Shown in pieces: positions 1-7,333 of a DNA stretch of 14,282 nucleotides (position 1 is its first letter; each line of letters begins with the position of its first letter). The notes under the pieces are model-generated. The model worked only from the letters and a program-made list of their open reading frames with translations, was not told the DNA's origin and did no database searches. A program made the translations under genes and the position numbers. This stretch comes from Nanobdellota archaeon (GTDB lineage Archaea > Nanobdellota > Nanobdellia > Pacearchaeales > GW2011-AR1): positions 1 through 14,282 of the forward strand of contig JAUYHR010000050.1 of assembly GCA_030689875.1 (NCBI GenBank), given 5' to 3'.

Positions 1-263
1 CAGGCCATGCAGACATGAAAACAACCGTCGGCGTGTACGGTCACATGGCAACGGGAACTATGATGCGCGCCTTCCGACGTTCATTCGAGCAAGGCAAAAG
101 AAAAGCCGTAGAGGTCAATCCAACGCTGCAACAAAAGCCAAGAAAAGAAAAGGCTGAGAAAAGTGCGTTGGCGCAACTTGCGGAAAAGTTCATTTCTGGA
201 GATGTCAGCGAGGACGTATTCCTCAAGAAAAAGCAGGTTCTGATCGAAGCTGGATTAAGCTGA
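1..263 (+). CDS. Tyrosine recombinase/integrase, C-terminal end (partial at window edge)
   Basis: The frame is open to the first base (codons from position 3), so this is the tail of a longer gene, not an 82-residue protein starting at ATG 15. The first residues read GHADMKTTVGVYGHM, the box that closes the catalytic domain of phage-type tyrosine recombinases: the GH histidine, then TT, then the nucleophilic tyrosine ten residues after the histidine and followed by GH. About 70 residues follow. The last 35 (LAQLAEKFISGDVSEDVFLK and on) resemble a SHOCT-type short helical domain, an unusual recombinase tail. Codon choice is clearly more G+C-rich than in all genes downstream, so this gene has a different history or belongs to the host side of the junction. 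It ends about 80 bp before the first dif-like core site, a natural position for the enzyme of the array, but its target is unproven. Confidence 0.75.
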   Translation, partial: GHADMKTTVGVYGHMATGTMMRAFRRSFEQGKRKAVEVNPTLQQKPRKEKAEKSALAQLAEKFISGDVSEDVFLKKKQVLIEAGLS

Positions 264-341
264 TTATTTTAAGCTTTAAAAAGGCACCCAGAAGGGTATT
301 TAAACGAGCAAAAAGCACACCATCCTGGAAGGCGAGAGATT

Positions 342-369
342 TATTCGTTTAATAGTTGTTAGTTGCAAT
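342..369 (+). other. Dif-like core site J1 at the left boundary of the array (attI-like)
   Basis: Arms TATTCGTTTAA and TTAGTTGCAAT flank the 6-bp centre TAGTTG. Read on the - strand the centre is CAACTA, fitting the CARNNR pattern of the other sites, so this site appears inverted relative to J2-J7. Its right arm is the outer end of cassette 1 and pairs with GCAACTAA at 4443-4450. Its left arm lies in the flank beside the recombinase and could be the array's original insertion site. Confidence 0.5.
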
Positions 370-490
370 TTAGTTTAAGTTTAATGTTCTTTTAGAAAAA
401 GAACCAAAATGGGGGGTTCCTTGGTCTTTCAGACATATACACTCACAACTTCGTTGCTCGAAAATTTATACTAAGAAAGAGGAGTTTTGT
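356..490 (+). repeat. Cassette 1 left arm: four-block inverted repeat
   Basis: Blocks outer to inner: TTGTTAGTTGC (356-366), TTTAGTTTAAGTTTA (369-383), GGGGGGTTCC (411-420), AAAGAGGAGTTTTGT (476-490). Each has an exact reverse complement in the opposite order in the right arm (4256-4453). Inserts between blocks are hairpins: GTTCTTTT/AAAAGAAC at 386-404, GTCTTTCAGAC at 424-434 and CAACTTCGTTG at 446-456. Confidence 0.85.
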
Positions 491-508
491 AACTAAAAAA
501 AGAAAAAA

Positions 509-522
509 GAAATATTTATAAA
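509..522 (+). promoter_or_regulatory. Archaeal TATA-box promoter of the cassette 1 operon
   Basis: GAAATATTTATAAA ends 22 nt before ATG 545, the spacing expected for a leaderless archaeal transcript. The same 14-mer occurs at the same distance before the RHH gene at 13861 on the - strand. Confidence 0.75.
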
Positions 523-528
523 TCAATC

Positions 529-547
529 ACTCATATGAACTCATATG
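529..547 (+). promoter_or_regulatory. Candidate RHH operator: two ACTCATATG copies in 10-bp register
   Basis: ACTCATATG occurs at 529-537 and 539-547, one helical turn apart, over the expected transcription start and the start codon of the RHH gene. The core CATATG is palindromic. A third copy lies inside the gene at 647-655. Paired half-sites at one-turn spacing are typical of RHH dimer-of-dimer binding. The location suggests autorepression of the whole restriction-modification operon. Confidence 0.5.
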
Positions 548-685
548 GGGAGAAAAACTGTTGCTTTAAACTTAGATGAAGAAATATATAGAGAGTATCA
601 AAAATACTGTGAAGAAAATAATTATATTTTATCTCGAAAAGTTGAAACTCATATGAAAAAAGAACTAGAGGAGAATAAAAAATGA
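545..685 (+). CDS. Small ribbon-helix-helix regulator, first gene of the RM operon
   Basis: This encodes 46 residues: a short basic start (MGRK), a beta-strand with alternating residues (TVALNL), the DEE turn, helix EEIYREYQKYCEE, a short loop and helix SRKVETHMKKELEE. This is the plan of MetJ/Arc-type RHH DNA-binding proteins, near the family's minimum size. ATG 545 is chosen because the TATA box lies 22 nt upstream and the in-frame reading gives the full fold; ATG 535 opens a short dead frame. The stop overlaps the methyltransferase start (ATGA, 682-685), so the two are translationally coupled. It probably represses its own promoter and sets expression of the modification and nuclease genes, as C proteins do in many RM systems; that role is inference. 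It resembles the RHH protein at 13715-13861 (shared MG.K, L..DE..Y..Y..YC and SR..E). Confidence 0.8.
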   Translation: MGRKTVALNLDEEIYREYQKYCEENNYILSRKVETHMKKELEENKK

Positions 686-1713
686 GATTCATTGGGTCAA
701 AAACAAATTTATTAGAAGATATAAGAGCAATCATTAAAGATAATTGCCCTAATGCAATCTCTTTTTGCGATATTTTTTCAGGAACTACAAGTGTAGCAAG
801 ATTTTTTAAAAAAGATTTCTTAATTATTTCAAATGACTTACTACACTTTTCATTCGTATTGCAGAAAGCAACTATTGAAAACAATAAAAAACCAAGTTTT
901 ATTAATCTGAAAAAAATAAATATTGATGACCCTATTAATTTCTTAAATGAATTTGAGCCTAAAATAGACGACTTAAAATCAGAACCATTTATATTTAATA
1001 ATTATACGCCAAACCATAACCATGATAGGTCATATTTTAGTAAAGAAAATGCTTTGAAAATTGATTTTATTCGTCAAAAAATTGAAGAGTGGAAAAATGA
1101 TAAGTTAATTGAAGAAAATGAATATTATTATTTAATTGCGTGTCTTATAGAAGCTGTGCCTTTTGTTTCAAATATCGCAGGAACATTTGGTGCATATCTT
1201 AAACACTGGGACAAAAGAGCTTTCAAAAAAATAGAGCTAAAAAATTTTGAAATTATAAACAACGGAAAACAAAACAAATCATTCAACAAAGATTCAAATA
1301 TTTTAATAACAGAAATAAAAGGCGATATTCTTTATATAGACCCTCCTTATAATTCAAGGCAATATTTACCAAACTATCATGTTTTAGAAACTATCTCTAA
1401 GTATGATAATCCTGAGATTTATGGAAAGACTGGTTTGAGGCCTTACAATGAAGTAAAATCTAAATATTGTGTAAAGGGGAAAGTTTTAGATGAATTTTCA
1501 AAGTTAATCAAAACTGCAAACTTTAAATACATTATTGTAAGTTATAGTTCCGAGGGTTTAATGAGCGAAGAAGAAATAAAAAATGTTTTAACTGAAAACG
1601 GAATTAAAAGTACATACATGTTAAAAAAAATTCCTTATAGAAGATATAAGCACACAAAAGGTGAAGTAAAACACAGTTTAAATGAATTTTTATTTTTTAT
1701 AACAAAGAGGTAA
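682..1713 (+). CDS. DNA adenine methyltransferase, D12/alpha class
   Basis: This is a 343-residue S-adenosylmethionine-dependent N6-adenine methyltransferase of a type II restriction-modification system. Motif X is RFIGSK (2-7), motif I FCDIFSGTTSV (28-38) and motif IV DPPYNSRQY (220-228); the C-terminal part carries VSYSSEG (286-292) and a PYRRYKH segment. This arrangement is that of D12-class enzymes such as the Dam, MboI and FokI methyltransferases. The third position of the motif I glycine-rich loop is Thr where Gly is more common; this may be tolerated, as the fold otherwise looks intact. It lies between the RHH regulator (4-nt overlap) and a second methyltransferase of another class. 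One adenine enzyme per strand is the usual reason for two methylases, so the recognition site is probably asymmetric. The target sequence cannot be read from the protein. Confidence 0.88.
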   Translation: MRFIGSKTNLLEDIRAIIKDNCPNAISFCDIFSGTTSVARFFKKDFLIISNDLLHFSFVLQKATIENNKKPSFINLKKINIDDPINFLNEFEPKIDDLKSEPFIFNNYTPNHNHDRSYFSKENALKIDFIRQKIEEWKNDKLIEENEYYYLIACLIEAVPFVSNIAGTFGAYLKHWDKRAFKKIELKNFEIINNGKQNKSFNKDSNILITEIKGDILYIDPPYNSRQYLPNYHVLETISKYDNPEIYGKTGLRPYNEVKSKYCVKGKVLDEFSKLIKTANFKYIIVSYSSEGLMSEEEIKNVLTENGIKSTYMLKKIPYRRYKHTKGEVKHSLNEFLFFITKR

Positions 1714-1715
1714 TT

Positions 1716-2864
1716 ATGACAATGATTGATAATAAAAAAATATTGGAGTTAATAAAAAAGAAAGGCTTGGATAAGTTCCAAGACGATATTTTAAATGATC
1801 TTGAAACATCTACCTCTGAAATCATAAAAAACAAGCTAAAAGAATATAGCAATAAAAACAGAATTGTTAAAAATGATAACAAGAAAATAAGTTTTCCCGC
1901 AAAAGAAATTTTAAGTGAGGTTGAAATAAAAAAATTACCGAAATGGGTTAGAGATGATATTGATAATGCAATGATTATTGGAGAATCAAAAAATGTTATT
2001 CAGACTAGCAACGGCAAAAAATATCATCTAAAAAATCCACTAAATGATTTATCAGGTGGAGAATGGACTTTCTTTTTAAACTCTATAATAAATACAAGAT
2101 ATACAACAAACGGAGATGATTCGTTTGCTCACCATATCAGGAAAATACACCCTTCCCCAAAACCTCCTCAACTAATGGAAGAAATTATTAGGTTTTTTAC
2201 AAAAGAAAATGAATTAGTCTTAGATTATTTTATGGGTGTAGGTGGAACTTTACTAGGTTCTTCTTTGTCTAATAGAAAAGCAATTGGAATTGATTTAGAA
2301 AAAAAATATATTGAAGCATATAAAGAGGCAAGTAAATACTTAAACCTAAAAGAACAAACTACAATAATCGGCGATTCTATCGAAATTTTAAAAAATCCTA
2401 TTTTATTAAAAAATGAAATCGGAAATAATAAGTTTTCACTTATTTTAATTGATCCTCCTTATGGCGATATGATGGCAAGACCAAAGACGGGTGAAGCTGT
2501 TAAAAATGGTAAAGATACATCCGCAACACCATTTACAAAATTATCAAATGATTTAGGTAATATGAGTTGGGATAAATTTAGAGAAATTTTCAAAGAAAGT
2601 ATTATCAATTCATCAAAACTACTAAAAAACAAAGGACATATTGTTGTCTTTATTAAAGATATGCAACCAAAAGACAATGAACTTAATTTACTCCATGCTG
2701 ATTTAATAAAAGACTTATCAAGTATAGAAAATATATCATATCTAGGAACTAAAATTTGGGCAGACCAAGGAGTAAATTTATATCCCTATGGATACCCTTA
2801 TGCTTATGTATCAAACCAAATACATCAATATATTTTAATTTTTAAGAAGGTGCAAAATGACTAA
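1716..2864 (+). CDS. Second DNA methyltransferase of the RM operon, X-I-IV motif order
   Basis: This is a 382-residue amino-methyltransferase, with N6-adenine or N4-cytosine as product. After a Lys-rich N-terminal region of ~100 residues come motif X (HPSPKPPQLM, 145-154), motif I (LDYFMGVGGTL, 169-179), motif II (GIDLEKKYIE, 191-200) and motif IV (DPPYGD, 246-251). DPPY favours adenine. The order X-I-IV differs from the beta order (IV before X-I), although the motif I form resembles that of beta enzymes. ATG 1716 lies two bases after the previous stop, with GAGGT at 1707-1711 as ribosome binding site. It ends overlapping the endonuclease start by 8 nt. With the upstream D12 enzyme it probably protects the two strands of one asymmetric site. 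Confidence 0.88.
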   Translation: MTMIDNKKILELIKKKGLDKFQDDILNDLETSTSEIIKNKLKEYSNKNRIVKNDNKKISFPAKEILSEVEIKKLPKWVRDDIDNAMIIGESKNVIQTSNGKKYHLKNPLNDLSGGEWTFFLNSIINTRYTTNGDDSFAHHIRKIHPSPKPPQLMEEIIRFFTKENELVLDYFMGVGGTLLGSSLSNRKAIGIDLEKKYIEAYKEASKYLNLKEQTTIIGDSIEILKNPILLKNEIGNNKFSLILIDPPYGDMMARPKTGEAVKNGKDTSATPFTKLSNDLGNMSWDKFREIFKESIINSSKLLKNKGHIVVFIKDMQPKDNELNLLHADLIKDLSSIENISYLGTKIWADQGVNLYPYGYPYAYVSNQIHQYILIFKKVQND

Positions 2865-4251
2865 AAATCTTTGGATACTAACAGAAGAAAGACCAAAAAG
2901 AGATGTTATTCATAACATTTTATTTAAGTTTTCAAAAGATAATGAAATTCCTTGTTTTATTGACACCATTAGAATTTTACCAATTCTAAATAATGATAAC
3001 GATTTTTCATTTACTTATGAAGTTGTTGGTTTTAAATCAAATAAAATAAATCAAATTTTTATAAAAACTATAAGTGGACAATCTAGTTTTGTAGATTTTT
3101 TAATTTTCTATCAAGAAAATGAACCGAAAATTGAAGATACTCCAATTTATGGAATAGAAGAAACAAAAACAGATGACGCAGAAAGCAGGAATACTGGTAT
3201 TTTTCAAAGAGCTTCAAAATTTGTTTATATTGATTTTTTCTATAATGACATAAAAAAAGTAATGCTTTATAGTTTACAAATTAAACAAAAAGAAAGCCAA
3301 ACTCAAACTAATATTTTTGGTACAAAATGTCTTCTTACATTGGGAGTTGAAATAATGGGGAAAAAACTTGACCCAAAAAATCATACTCCATTTAAAACAG
3401 TAGATGAACTCATAGATTTTAAAAATTCAATGAGAAGACCACCAAAAGGAAATGTTCCTATTTTAATTAATAAAACAAATGATAAAATTGAAGTTTCTGG
3501 TCGTTTATTTAAGTCAGATAGTTTATCACACGATCCAAATATTGGAGCATTAAGTTTAATTTGTGCTTCATTAAGAAAACTTGGTTGGGATAAAAAACTT
3601 GTTATTACAGAACATGGTTTAAGTCAAAGACATATAAAAGGAAACAATAAATTTGTACAAATCGCTTCAAAGTTAAACATTGAATTTGACGGATTACAAA
3701 GAGTTGCTCCAAAAATTAAAGAATTTTATTGGCATTATGAAAAAGAAGGCGAAAAACTTGGAACAATTTTTATTCATTTGGTTGTTGAAAATTTTACAAA
3801 AGGAAATTCATTATTTGAAAATCATGCAGGTTGTGAAAAAGGATATTTTATAACTAAAAGTGGAGAGCCAATACCTTTAGTAAAATATCAAGACCGTGAA
3901 AAATACAAGAATGGAGATAAGAATCAAATTGTACATATTCCAGATTTAATTTTAATTGATTTTGATAAAAGCGAAATAATAAATATCGAAGGCAAAAAAT
4001 ATAAATTTAGAGCAAATGGCATTGCTGAATTAAATAATTTTGATGCAATAGAAAATACTTATATAAAACCAAATTATCCAAAATTTAAAATTGTTCGTAC
4101 TGTTGTTTTATACGGAAGCACAGAGGAAAAAGTTATTGAAATTGAAGTCGGATTTTTATTAAATGAAAACGGAAAATTAGTTTTAGGGATTAAAGCACCT
4201 GATTTATTTAAAGTTGCAATAAAGAATTTATTGGATTATTGGAATAGTTAA
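2857..4251 (+). CDS. Putative type II restriction endonuclease with two PD-(D/E)XK-like motifs
   Basis: This is a 464-residue protein with no signal peptide or membrane segment. It is assigned by position as the last gene after two methyltransferases (8-nt overlap, GGTG ribosome binding site at 2849-2852) and by nuclease-like motifs. The first candidate site is D80 in SFVDFLIF followed by E102-T-K104 in GIEETKTDD, then QRASKF. The second is P362-D363 in HIPDLILIDFD followed by E378-G-K380. Each has the spacing and hydrophobic strands of a PD-(D/E)XK core. If both are active, one polypeptide could cut both strands of an asymmetric site, as in type IIT enzymes. I do not recognise the family, so the endonuclease call rests on context and motifs, and one of the two sites may be structural. 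Confidence 0.7.
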   Translation: MTKNLWILTEERPKRDVIHNILFKFSKDNEIPCFIDTIRILPILNNDNDFSFTYEVVGFKSNKINQIFIKTISGQSSFVDFLIFYQENEPKIEDTPIYGIEETKTDDAESRNTGIFQRASKFVYIDFFYNDIKKVMLYSLQIKQKESQTQTNIFGTKCLLTLGVEIMGKKLDPKNHTPFKTVDELIDFKNSMRRPPKGNVPILINKTNDKIEVSGRLFKSDSLSHDPNIGALSLICASLRKLGWDKKLVITEHGLSQRHIKGNNKFVQIASKLNIEFDGLQRVAPKIKEFYWHYEKEGEKLGTIFIHLVVENFTKGNSLFENHAGCEKGYFITKSGEPIPLVKYQDREKYKNGDKNQIVHIPDLILIDFDKSEIINIEGKKYKFRANGIAELNNFDAIENTYIKPNYPKFKIVRTVVLYGSTEEKVIEIEVGFLLNENGKLVLGIKAPDLFKVAIKNLLDYWNS

Positions 4252-4255
4252 AAAA

Positions 4256-4453
4256 ACAAAACTCCTCTTTATTCTTGTTCTCGATGTGTCGCTTTGCTCT
4301 TTTGAAGGAACGGAACCCCCCAGTCCTTCGGACATATACACTCCCTTCGGTCGAAATTAATCTAAACTTAAACTAAACTCTTCGGGATTTTTTGCTTCGC
4401 AAAAATCGTTGCACTATCCCTCGGTCTTTTCTATGAAAAGACGCAACTAACAA
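4256..4453 (+). repeat. Cassette 1 right arm: four-block inverted repeat
   Basis: Blocks inner to outer: ACAAAACTCCTCTTT (4256-4270), GGAACCCCCC (4312-4321), TAAACTTAAACTAAA (4363-4377), GCAACTAACAA (4443-4453). All are exact complements of the left-arm blocks. Inserts include hairpins GTCCTTCGGAC (4323-4333), TTTTTGC/GCAAAAA around TTC (4389-4405) and GTCTTTTC/GAAAAGAC (4424-4442). The innermost block starts 4 bp after the endonuclease stop. Confidence 0.85.
4384..4442 (+). repeat. Right-end element with GTTGCACTA, cassette 1
   Basis: GGGAT (4384-4388) and ATCCC (4415-4419) enclose a TTC-loop hairpin and then ATCGTTGCACTA (nonamer GTTGCACTA at 4408-4416). A TAT-loop hairpin follows and leads directly into core site J2. 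The same composite precedes J5, J6 and J7. Confidence 0.7.
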
Positions 4454-4467
4454 GGATTAAGTGAAAT
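4440..4467 (+). other. Dif-like core site J2
   Basis: Arms GACGCAACTAA and TTAAGTGAAAT flank centre CAAGGA (4451-4456). The left arm is the outer end of cassette 1 and the right arm is the start of the first gene-less unit. Confidence 0.65.
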
Positions 4468-4604
4468 TTGGTCTCCACTCTCTAAAATAAAAAATAATTT
4501 GTGAAAAAAAGAGAATTAGAGTTCTAAATTAAATTAATAAAATAAGACCAAACTTAAAACACTTCGTGTTTTCCCTTCACTTCGTTCAGGTCACTTAACA
4601 ATGG
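4457..4604 (+). repeat. Gene-less cassette, copy 1 (148 bp, tandem)
   Basis: The unit runs from one core centre to the next and has no convincing ORF. Its ends are self-complementary: TTAAGTG near the left end and CACTTAA at 4592-4598, then TTTGGTCT against AGACCAAA. Hairpin AAAACAC/GTGTTTT with a TTC loop lies between. It is nearly identical to the next 148 bp. Confidence 0.85.
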
Positions 4605-4615
4605 TTAAGTGAAAT
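4588..4615 (+). other. Dif-like core site J3
   Basis: Arms AGGTCACTTAA and TTAAGTGAAAT flank centre CAATGG (4599-4604). CACTTAAC and GTTAAGTG form a perfect 8-bp inverted repeat around AATG. It lies between the two gene-less units. Confidence 0.65.
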
Positions 4616-4752
4616 TTGGTCTCCACTCTCTAAAATAAAAAATAATTTGTGAAAAGAAGAGAATTAGAGTTCTAAATTAAATTAATAAAATGAGACCAAA
4701 CTTAAAACACTTCGTGTTTTCCCTTCACTTCGTTCAGGTCACTTAACAACGG
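4605..4752 (+). repeat. Gene-less cassette, copy 2 (148 bp, tandem)
   Basis: By eye it differs from copy 1 at three positions: one in the GAAAARAAG run, one in AATRAGACC, and one in the core centre (CAATGG to CAACGG). The duplication is recent and its period equals the core-to-core distance, so the repeat unit is the cassette itself. Confidence 0.9.
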
Positions 4753-4763
4753 TTATATTCAAT
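4736..4763 (+). other. Dif-like core site J4
   Basis: Arms AGGTCACTTAA and TTATATTCAAT flank centre CAACGG (4747-4752). The right arm begins cassette 2 and is complementary to its far end at 7518-7525 (GAATATAA). Confidence 0.65.
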
Positions 4764-4913
4764 CGTCGTGTAGATTTATTAAAAGGGGTTTCCGCCTTAA
4801 GAGTGCTACGCACATTTAGCCTTTTTCTGCGAAAAGAAATTTTAGGGGGGATTTCCTAAGTCCTGCGGACAGATAGTCTGCTACGCAGAAATATTATAGA
4901 AACGAGAGGGCGT
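4753..4913 (+). repeat. Cassette 2 left arm: block inverted repeat
   Basis: After the terminal TTATATTC come TCGTCGTGT (4763-4771), GGGGTTTCCG (4785-4794), GGGGGATTTCC (4846-4856) and GAGAGGGCGT (4904-4913), all repeated inverted in the right arm. Hairpin inserts: GTGCTACGCAC (4803-4813), CTTTTTCTGCGAAAAG (4821-4836), GTCCTGCGGAC (4860-4870) and TCTGCTACGCAGA (4877-4889). The last block ends 2 bp from the stop codon of the converging endonuclease gene. Confidence 0.85.
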
Positions 4914-4915
4914 AT

Positions 4916-5881
4916 TTACTTCACTAACTCTTTAGCTTTAAACATAATTTTCTTATTTTCTAAATCTTCATTATATTTCTTTGTAATTTGTGGCACTAAT
5001 TTTTCTATCTCTGTAATTTTTGGTGGATTCTTCACATTAAATCCTTCTTTTTTGAGGTATTCACCTATTTTTGTTAATGCTTTTTCGTCCCTTAACTCAA
5101 TTATATTAACTCCTTTCTTTTTTCCTTCTTCAATCATCATTGTTGTCATTCTATCAACTAAAAATAATCCCACTTCTCGTGCCAATGCTTCATCTCCGAT
5201 TTCAGGGTTGCCAATTCCAAGAAGTTTAAACTCAATTTGGATTATTTTTTTATGGTCATCGCTTAATATAATTCCATCTATCTCCCTATTTCCTACAAAA
5301 CCCTTTTTCTTCATCTCATCAGATACAAGAACATAATTTTTTGAGGGAAGACCTAACATTTCAAATATCGTGAATAAAAGTTTCTTCTCAACTTTTTTCC
5401 CGACTTCACTCCAAGCTCCACCTTGAACCGTAAGTTTCATAGCAGAGATGGTGTTTAATACTTGGATTGATTCTTTTTCTGATAAAATAATCTCTTCTTT
5501 TCTGTGTTTTAATTTAATTTCAATATATGGCAAACCATCGTGCATTTTTTCAATTTCTTCAGCTAACATTTTGATTGAATTTATATTCTCTTTACCTAAA
5601 TCTATACAGACTTCCCGTTTTGCTGTATTTGCCATATTTGTAACTGTTTTATTGTTTAATCCAACAAACCATAATAATTCTCTTTTAGAAATTGCAGAAT
5701 TCTCAACTAACTCTTTAATCCACCAATCTTCTGATTTATTCTTTTTTCTAGCTTCTAAAATTTTCTTGAGCAATAAATAAACAGTATCCACAAATCTTTT
5801 ATTTATTGTGGCTAATACATAAGGTCTATAATCTTTACCTTTCAAAACAGATATTATTATTTTGTCAATATACTTTTCCAT
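4916..5881 (-). CDS. Putative type II restriction endonuclease, CfrBI-like
   Basis: This is a 321-residue protein partnered with the methyltransferase directly upstream (1-bp gap; AAGGT ribosome binding site ~10 nt before ATG 5881). Its C-terminal half holds a nuclease-like core: helix GAWSEVGKKVEKKLL (155-169), then GNREIDGIIL with D202, then IIQIEFKLLG with E217-F-K219, matching a PD-(D/E)XK fold in which the first Pro is replaced. The N-terminal half is helical and Lys-rich, likely for DNA recognition. The GAWSEVGKKVE helix and length recall the CfrBI family (CCWWGG cutters whose partner is an N4-cytosine methylase), which also suits the TSPPY methylase next door. That family call is from memory of the pattern and is tentative; the endonuclease role is more secure. 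Confidence 0.72.
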   Translation of the reverse strand: MEKYIDKIIISVLKGKDYRPYVLATINKRFVDTVYLLLKKILEARKKNKSEDWWIKELVENSAISKRELLWFVGLNNKTVTNMANTAKREVCIDLGKENINSIKMLAEEIEKMHDGLPYIEIKLKHRKEEIILSEKESIQVLNTISAMKLTVQGGAWSEVGKKVEKKLLFTIFEMLGLPSKNYVLVSDEMKKKGFVGNREIDGIILSDDHKKIIQIEFKLLGIGNPEIGDEALAREVGLFLVDRMTTMMIEEGKKKGVNIIELRDEKALTKIGEYLKKEGFNVKNPPKITEIEKLVPQITKKYNEDLENKKIMFKAKELVK

Positions 5882-5882
5882 T

Positions 5883-7271
5883 CTAATTACCTTTTATTTT
5901 AATATCTTTATTAATCTTTTCAATTGCTTCATCAATTTTTACAAGATTATATTTTAATCTTTTAGCGCTTACCTCTTTGCCTCTTGTTGAACTCCCAGGT
6001 TTTTTTTCAACTTTGCTTCTGAAATTTTGCATTTCTTTTAAGACAATTTTTGCTATAAAATCTTCATCACTAGCCAAACCTTCTGAATTTTTTATTTTTC
6101 TTAATACGACAATATATTCATCATCAATTTTGCCATTAACAAAATATTTAGAGGATTTATTTATATTTCTAAAGATTGTTTTTATATGTTCAAATCCAAT
6201 ATATTTTGCCATGCTTATAAAATGTTTATAACTTTCTATCATTTCATAATCAATGCTTGAATTTCCGACGACAATTGCACAATATTTTCCATCTTTTAAA
6301 ACCCTATTCATTTCAATCATGGCTCTTAACATATCTCCTAGATATTCTGCAAGTAATCTAAACCGATTTGCCAAAAAGTGAGAATGTCCACCAATTTCAT
6401 TTATTTTAAACTCATTATAATCCATTCCCAACCAAAGCATATTATACATATGAACTCTGTAATAATCAAGTGCATTAACATAAGGTGGAGATGTTACTAT
6501 CAAATCAACAGATTCGGAAGAAATATCTAATTTTCTCGCATCTCCATTGATTAATTTAATATCTGTCTTATGTGCAGTTTCTCTATATTCTCTCATTAAA
6601 TTATTCATCTGATTTAATTTTCTTTCAAATATTCCTAAAATATTGTCGCCATTTTCGGATTCAATAATTGCTCGTATAGTTGCTGATAAAGCAATCAACA
6701 GATAATTATGCAAATTTTTGTCTTCTGCTTCTACTGTCTTAACAATATTTTTTATTACTTGTAATTCTTTTAACATTTCTTTTGAGAATAATTTGCTTAT
6801 ATTCCTGCTTGGTAATTCTGGCAAATCTGACTCTTTCAAATTATTTTTTTTAATTCTTGCCTCAATTAATTTTATTAAAGAGTCAATTTTTATTAATTGT
6901 TGGTCTGACAAAGAGGTGGTCTTAACCTTACTTAATAAAGTAGCAAGAGGATTAAAATCATTTCCAATTGAATGTCTTTTAAGTAATGTGCTTTCTACTA
7001 AAGTTGTACCACAACCACAAAAAGGGTCTAAAATAGTATCCCCTTCTTTAGTAAATAGTTGAATAAATGCTCTAGGAATTTGGGGAATAAATCTTGCTGG
7101 ATAAGAGTGATATTTATGGGTTAAATATTGGGTTTGAGAATCCTTAAAATCCCATTTTATTTTATCTAATGATTGAATAGGACTAATGTTCATGTTAGAT
7201 TTAATCTTTTTATCAATATAACTGCCTAAATCCGCTTGCCCCCCTTTTTTAAATTCAATAATTGACTCCAT
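5883..7271 (-). CDS. DNA methyltransferase, probably N4-cytosine, type II RM
   Basis: This is a 462-residue enzyme. A motif X-like segment (YHSYPARFIPQIPRAFI, 54-70) is followed by motif I (DPFCGCGTTLVE, 82-93), NDFNPLA (104-110), a ~140-residue variable helical region, and motif IV TSPPYVNALDYYR (260-272). SPPY in place of DPPY or NPPY is characteristic of N4-cytosine methylases; the long YHSYPARF and NALDYYR forms are shared by a group of CfrBI-type and related enzymes. ATG 7271 is preceded by a purine-rich AAAGGGGATAAG stretch; the TATA box is ~40 nt upstream, giving a short leader unlike the leaderless RHH genes. It is the first gene of a two-gene operon, so the methylase is made before the nuclease. 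There is no RHH or C-protein gene in front of it. Confidence 0.87.
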   Translation of the reverse strand: MESIIEFKKGGQADLGSYIDKKIKSNMNISPIQSLDKIKWDFKDSQTQYLTHKYHSYPARFIPQIPRAFIQLFTKEGDTILDPFCGCGTTLVESTLLKRHSIGNDFNPLATLLSKVKTTSLSDQQLIKIDSLIKLIEARIKKNNLKESDLPELPSRNISKLFSKEMLKELQVIKNIVKTVEAEDKNLHNYLLIALSATIRAIIESENGDNILGIFERKLNQMNNLMREYRETAHKTDIKLINGDARKLDISSESVDLIVTSPPYVNALDYYRVHMYNMLWLGMDYNEFKINEIGGHSHFLANRFRLLAEYLGDMLRAMIEMNRVLKDGKYCAIVVGNSSIDYEMIESYKHFISMAKYIGFEHIKTIFRNINKSSKYFVNGKIDDEYIVVLRKIKNSEGLASDEDFIAKIVLKEMQNFRSKVEKKPGSSTRGKEVSAKRLKYNLVKIDEAIEKINKDIKIKGN

Positions 7272-7304
7272 CTTATCCCCTTTGTTATATAGTAAATATC
7301 TACT

Positions 7305-7317
7305 CTTATTTATAAAT
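7305..7317 (-). promoter_or_regulatory. TATA-box promoter for the cassette 2 RM operon
   Basis: On the - strand AATTTATAAATAA lies about 35-46 nt before ATG 7271. Transcription would begin roughly 15 nt before the ATG, leaving room for the AAGGGG ribosome binding site. Confidence 0.6.
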
Positions 7318-7333
7318 TGTTGTTTCTGAAACG

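Noticed and set aside
531..884. Minus-strand frame across the RHH gene
   Set aside because: It is antisense to the RHH gene and the methyltransferase start, whose domain motifs and coupled ATGA overlap support the + strand reading.
356..4453. Insertion sequence or composite transposon with terminal inverted repeats
   Set aside because: There is no transposase inside and no obvious target duplication, and the repeats are interrupted blocks with different inserts on the two arms. Four adjacent units with different end sequences do not fit one element family.
4457..4752. CRISPR array
   Set aside because: Only two copies of a 148-bp unit, without variable spacers between short repeats or nearby cas genes.
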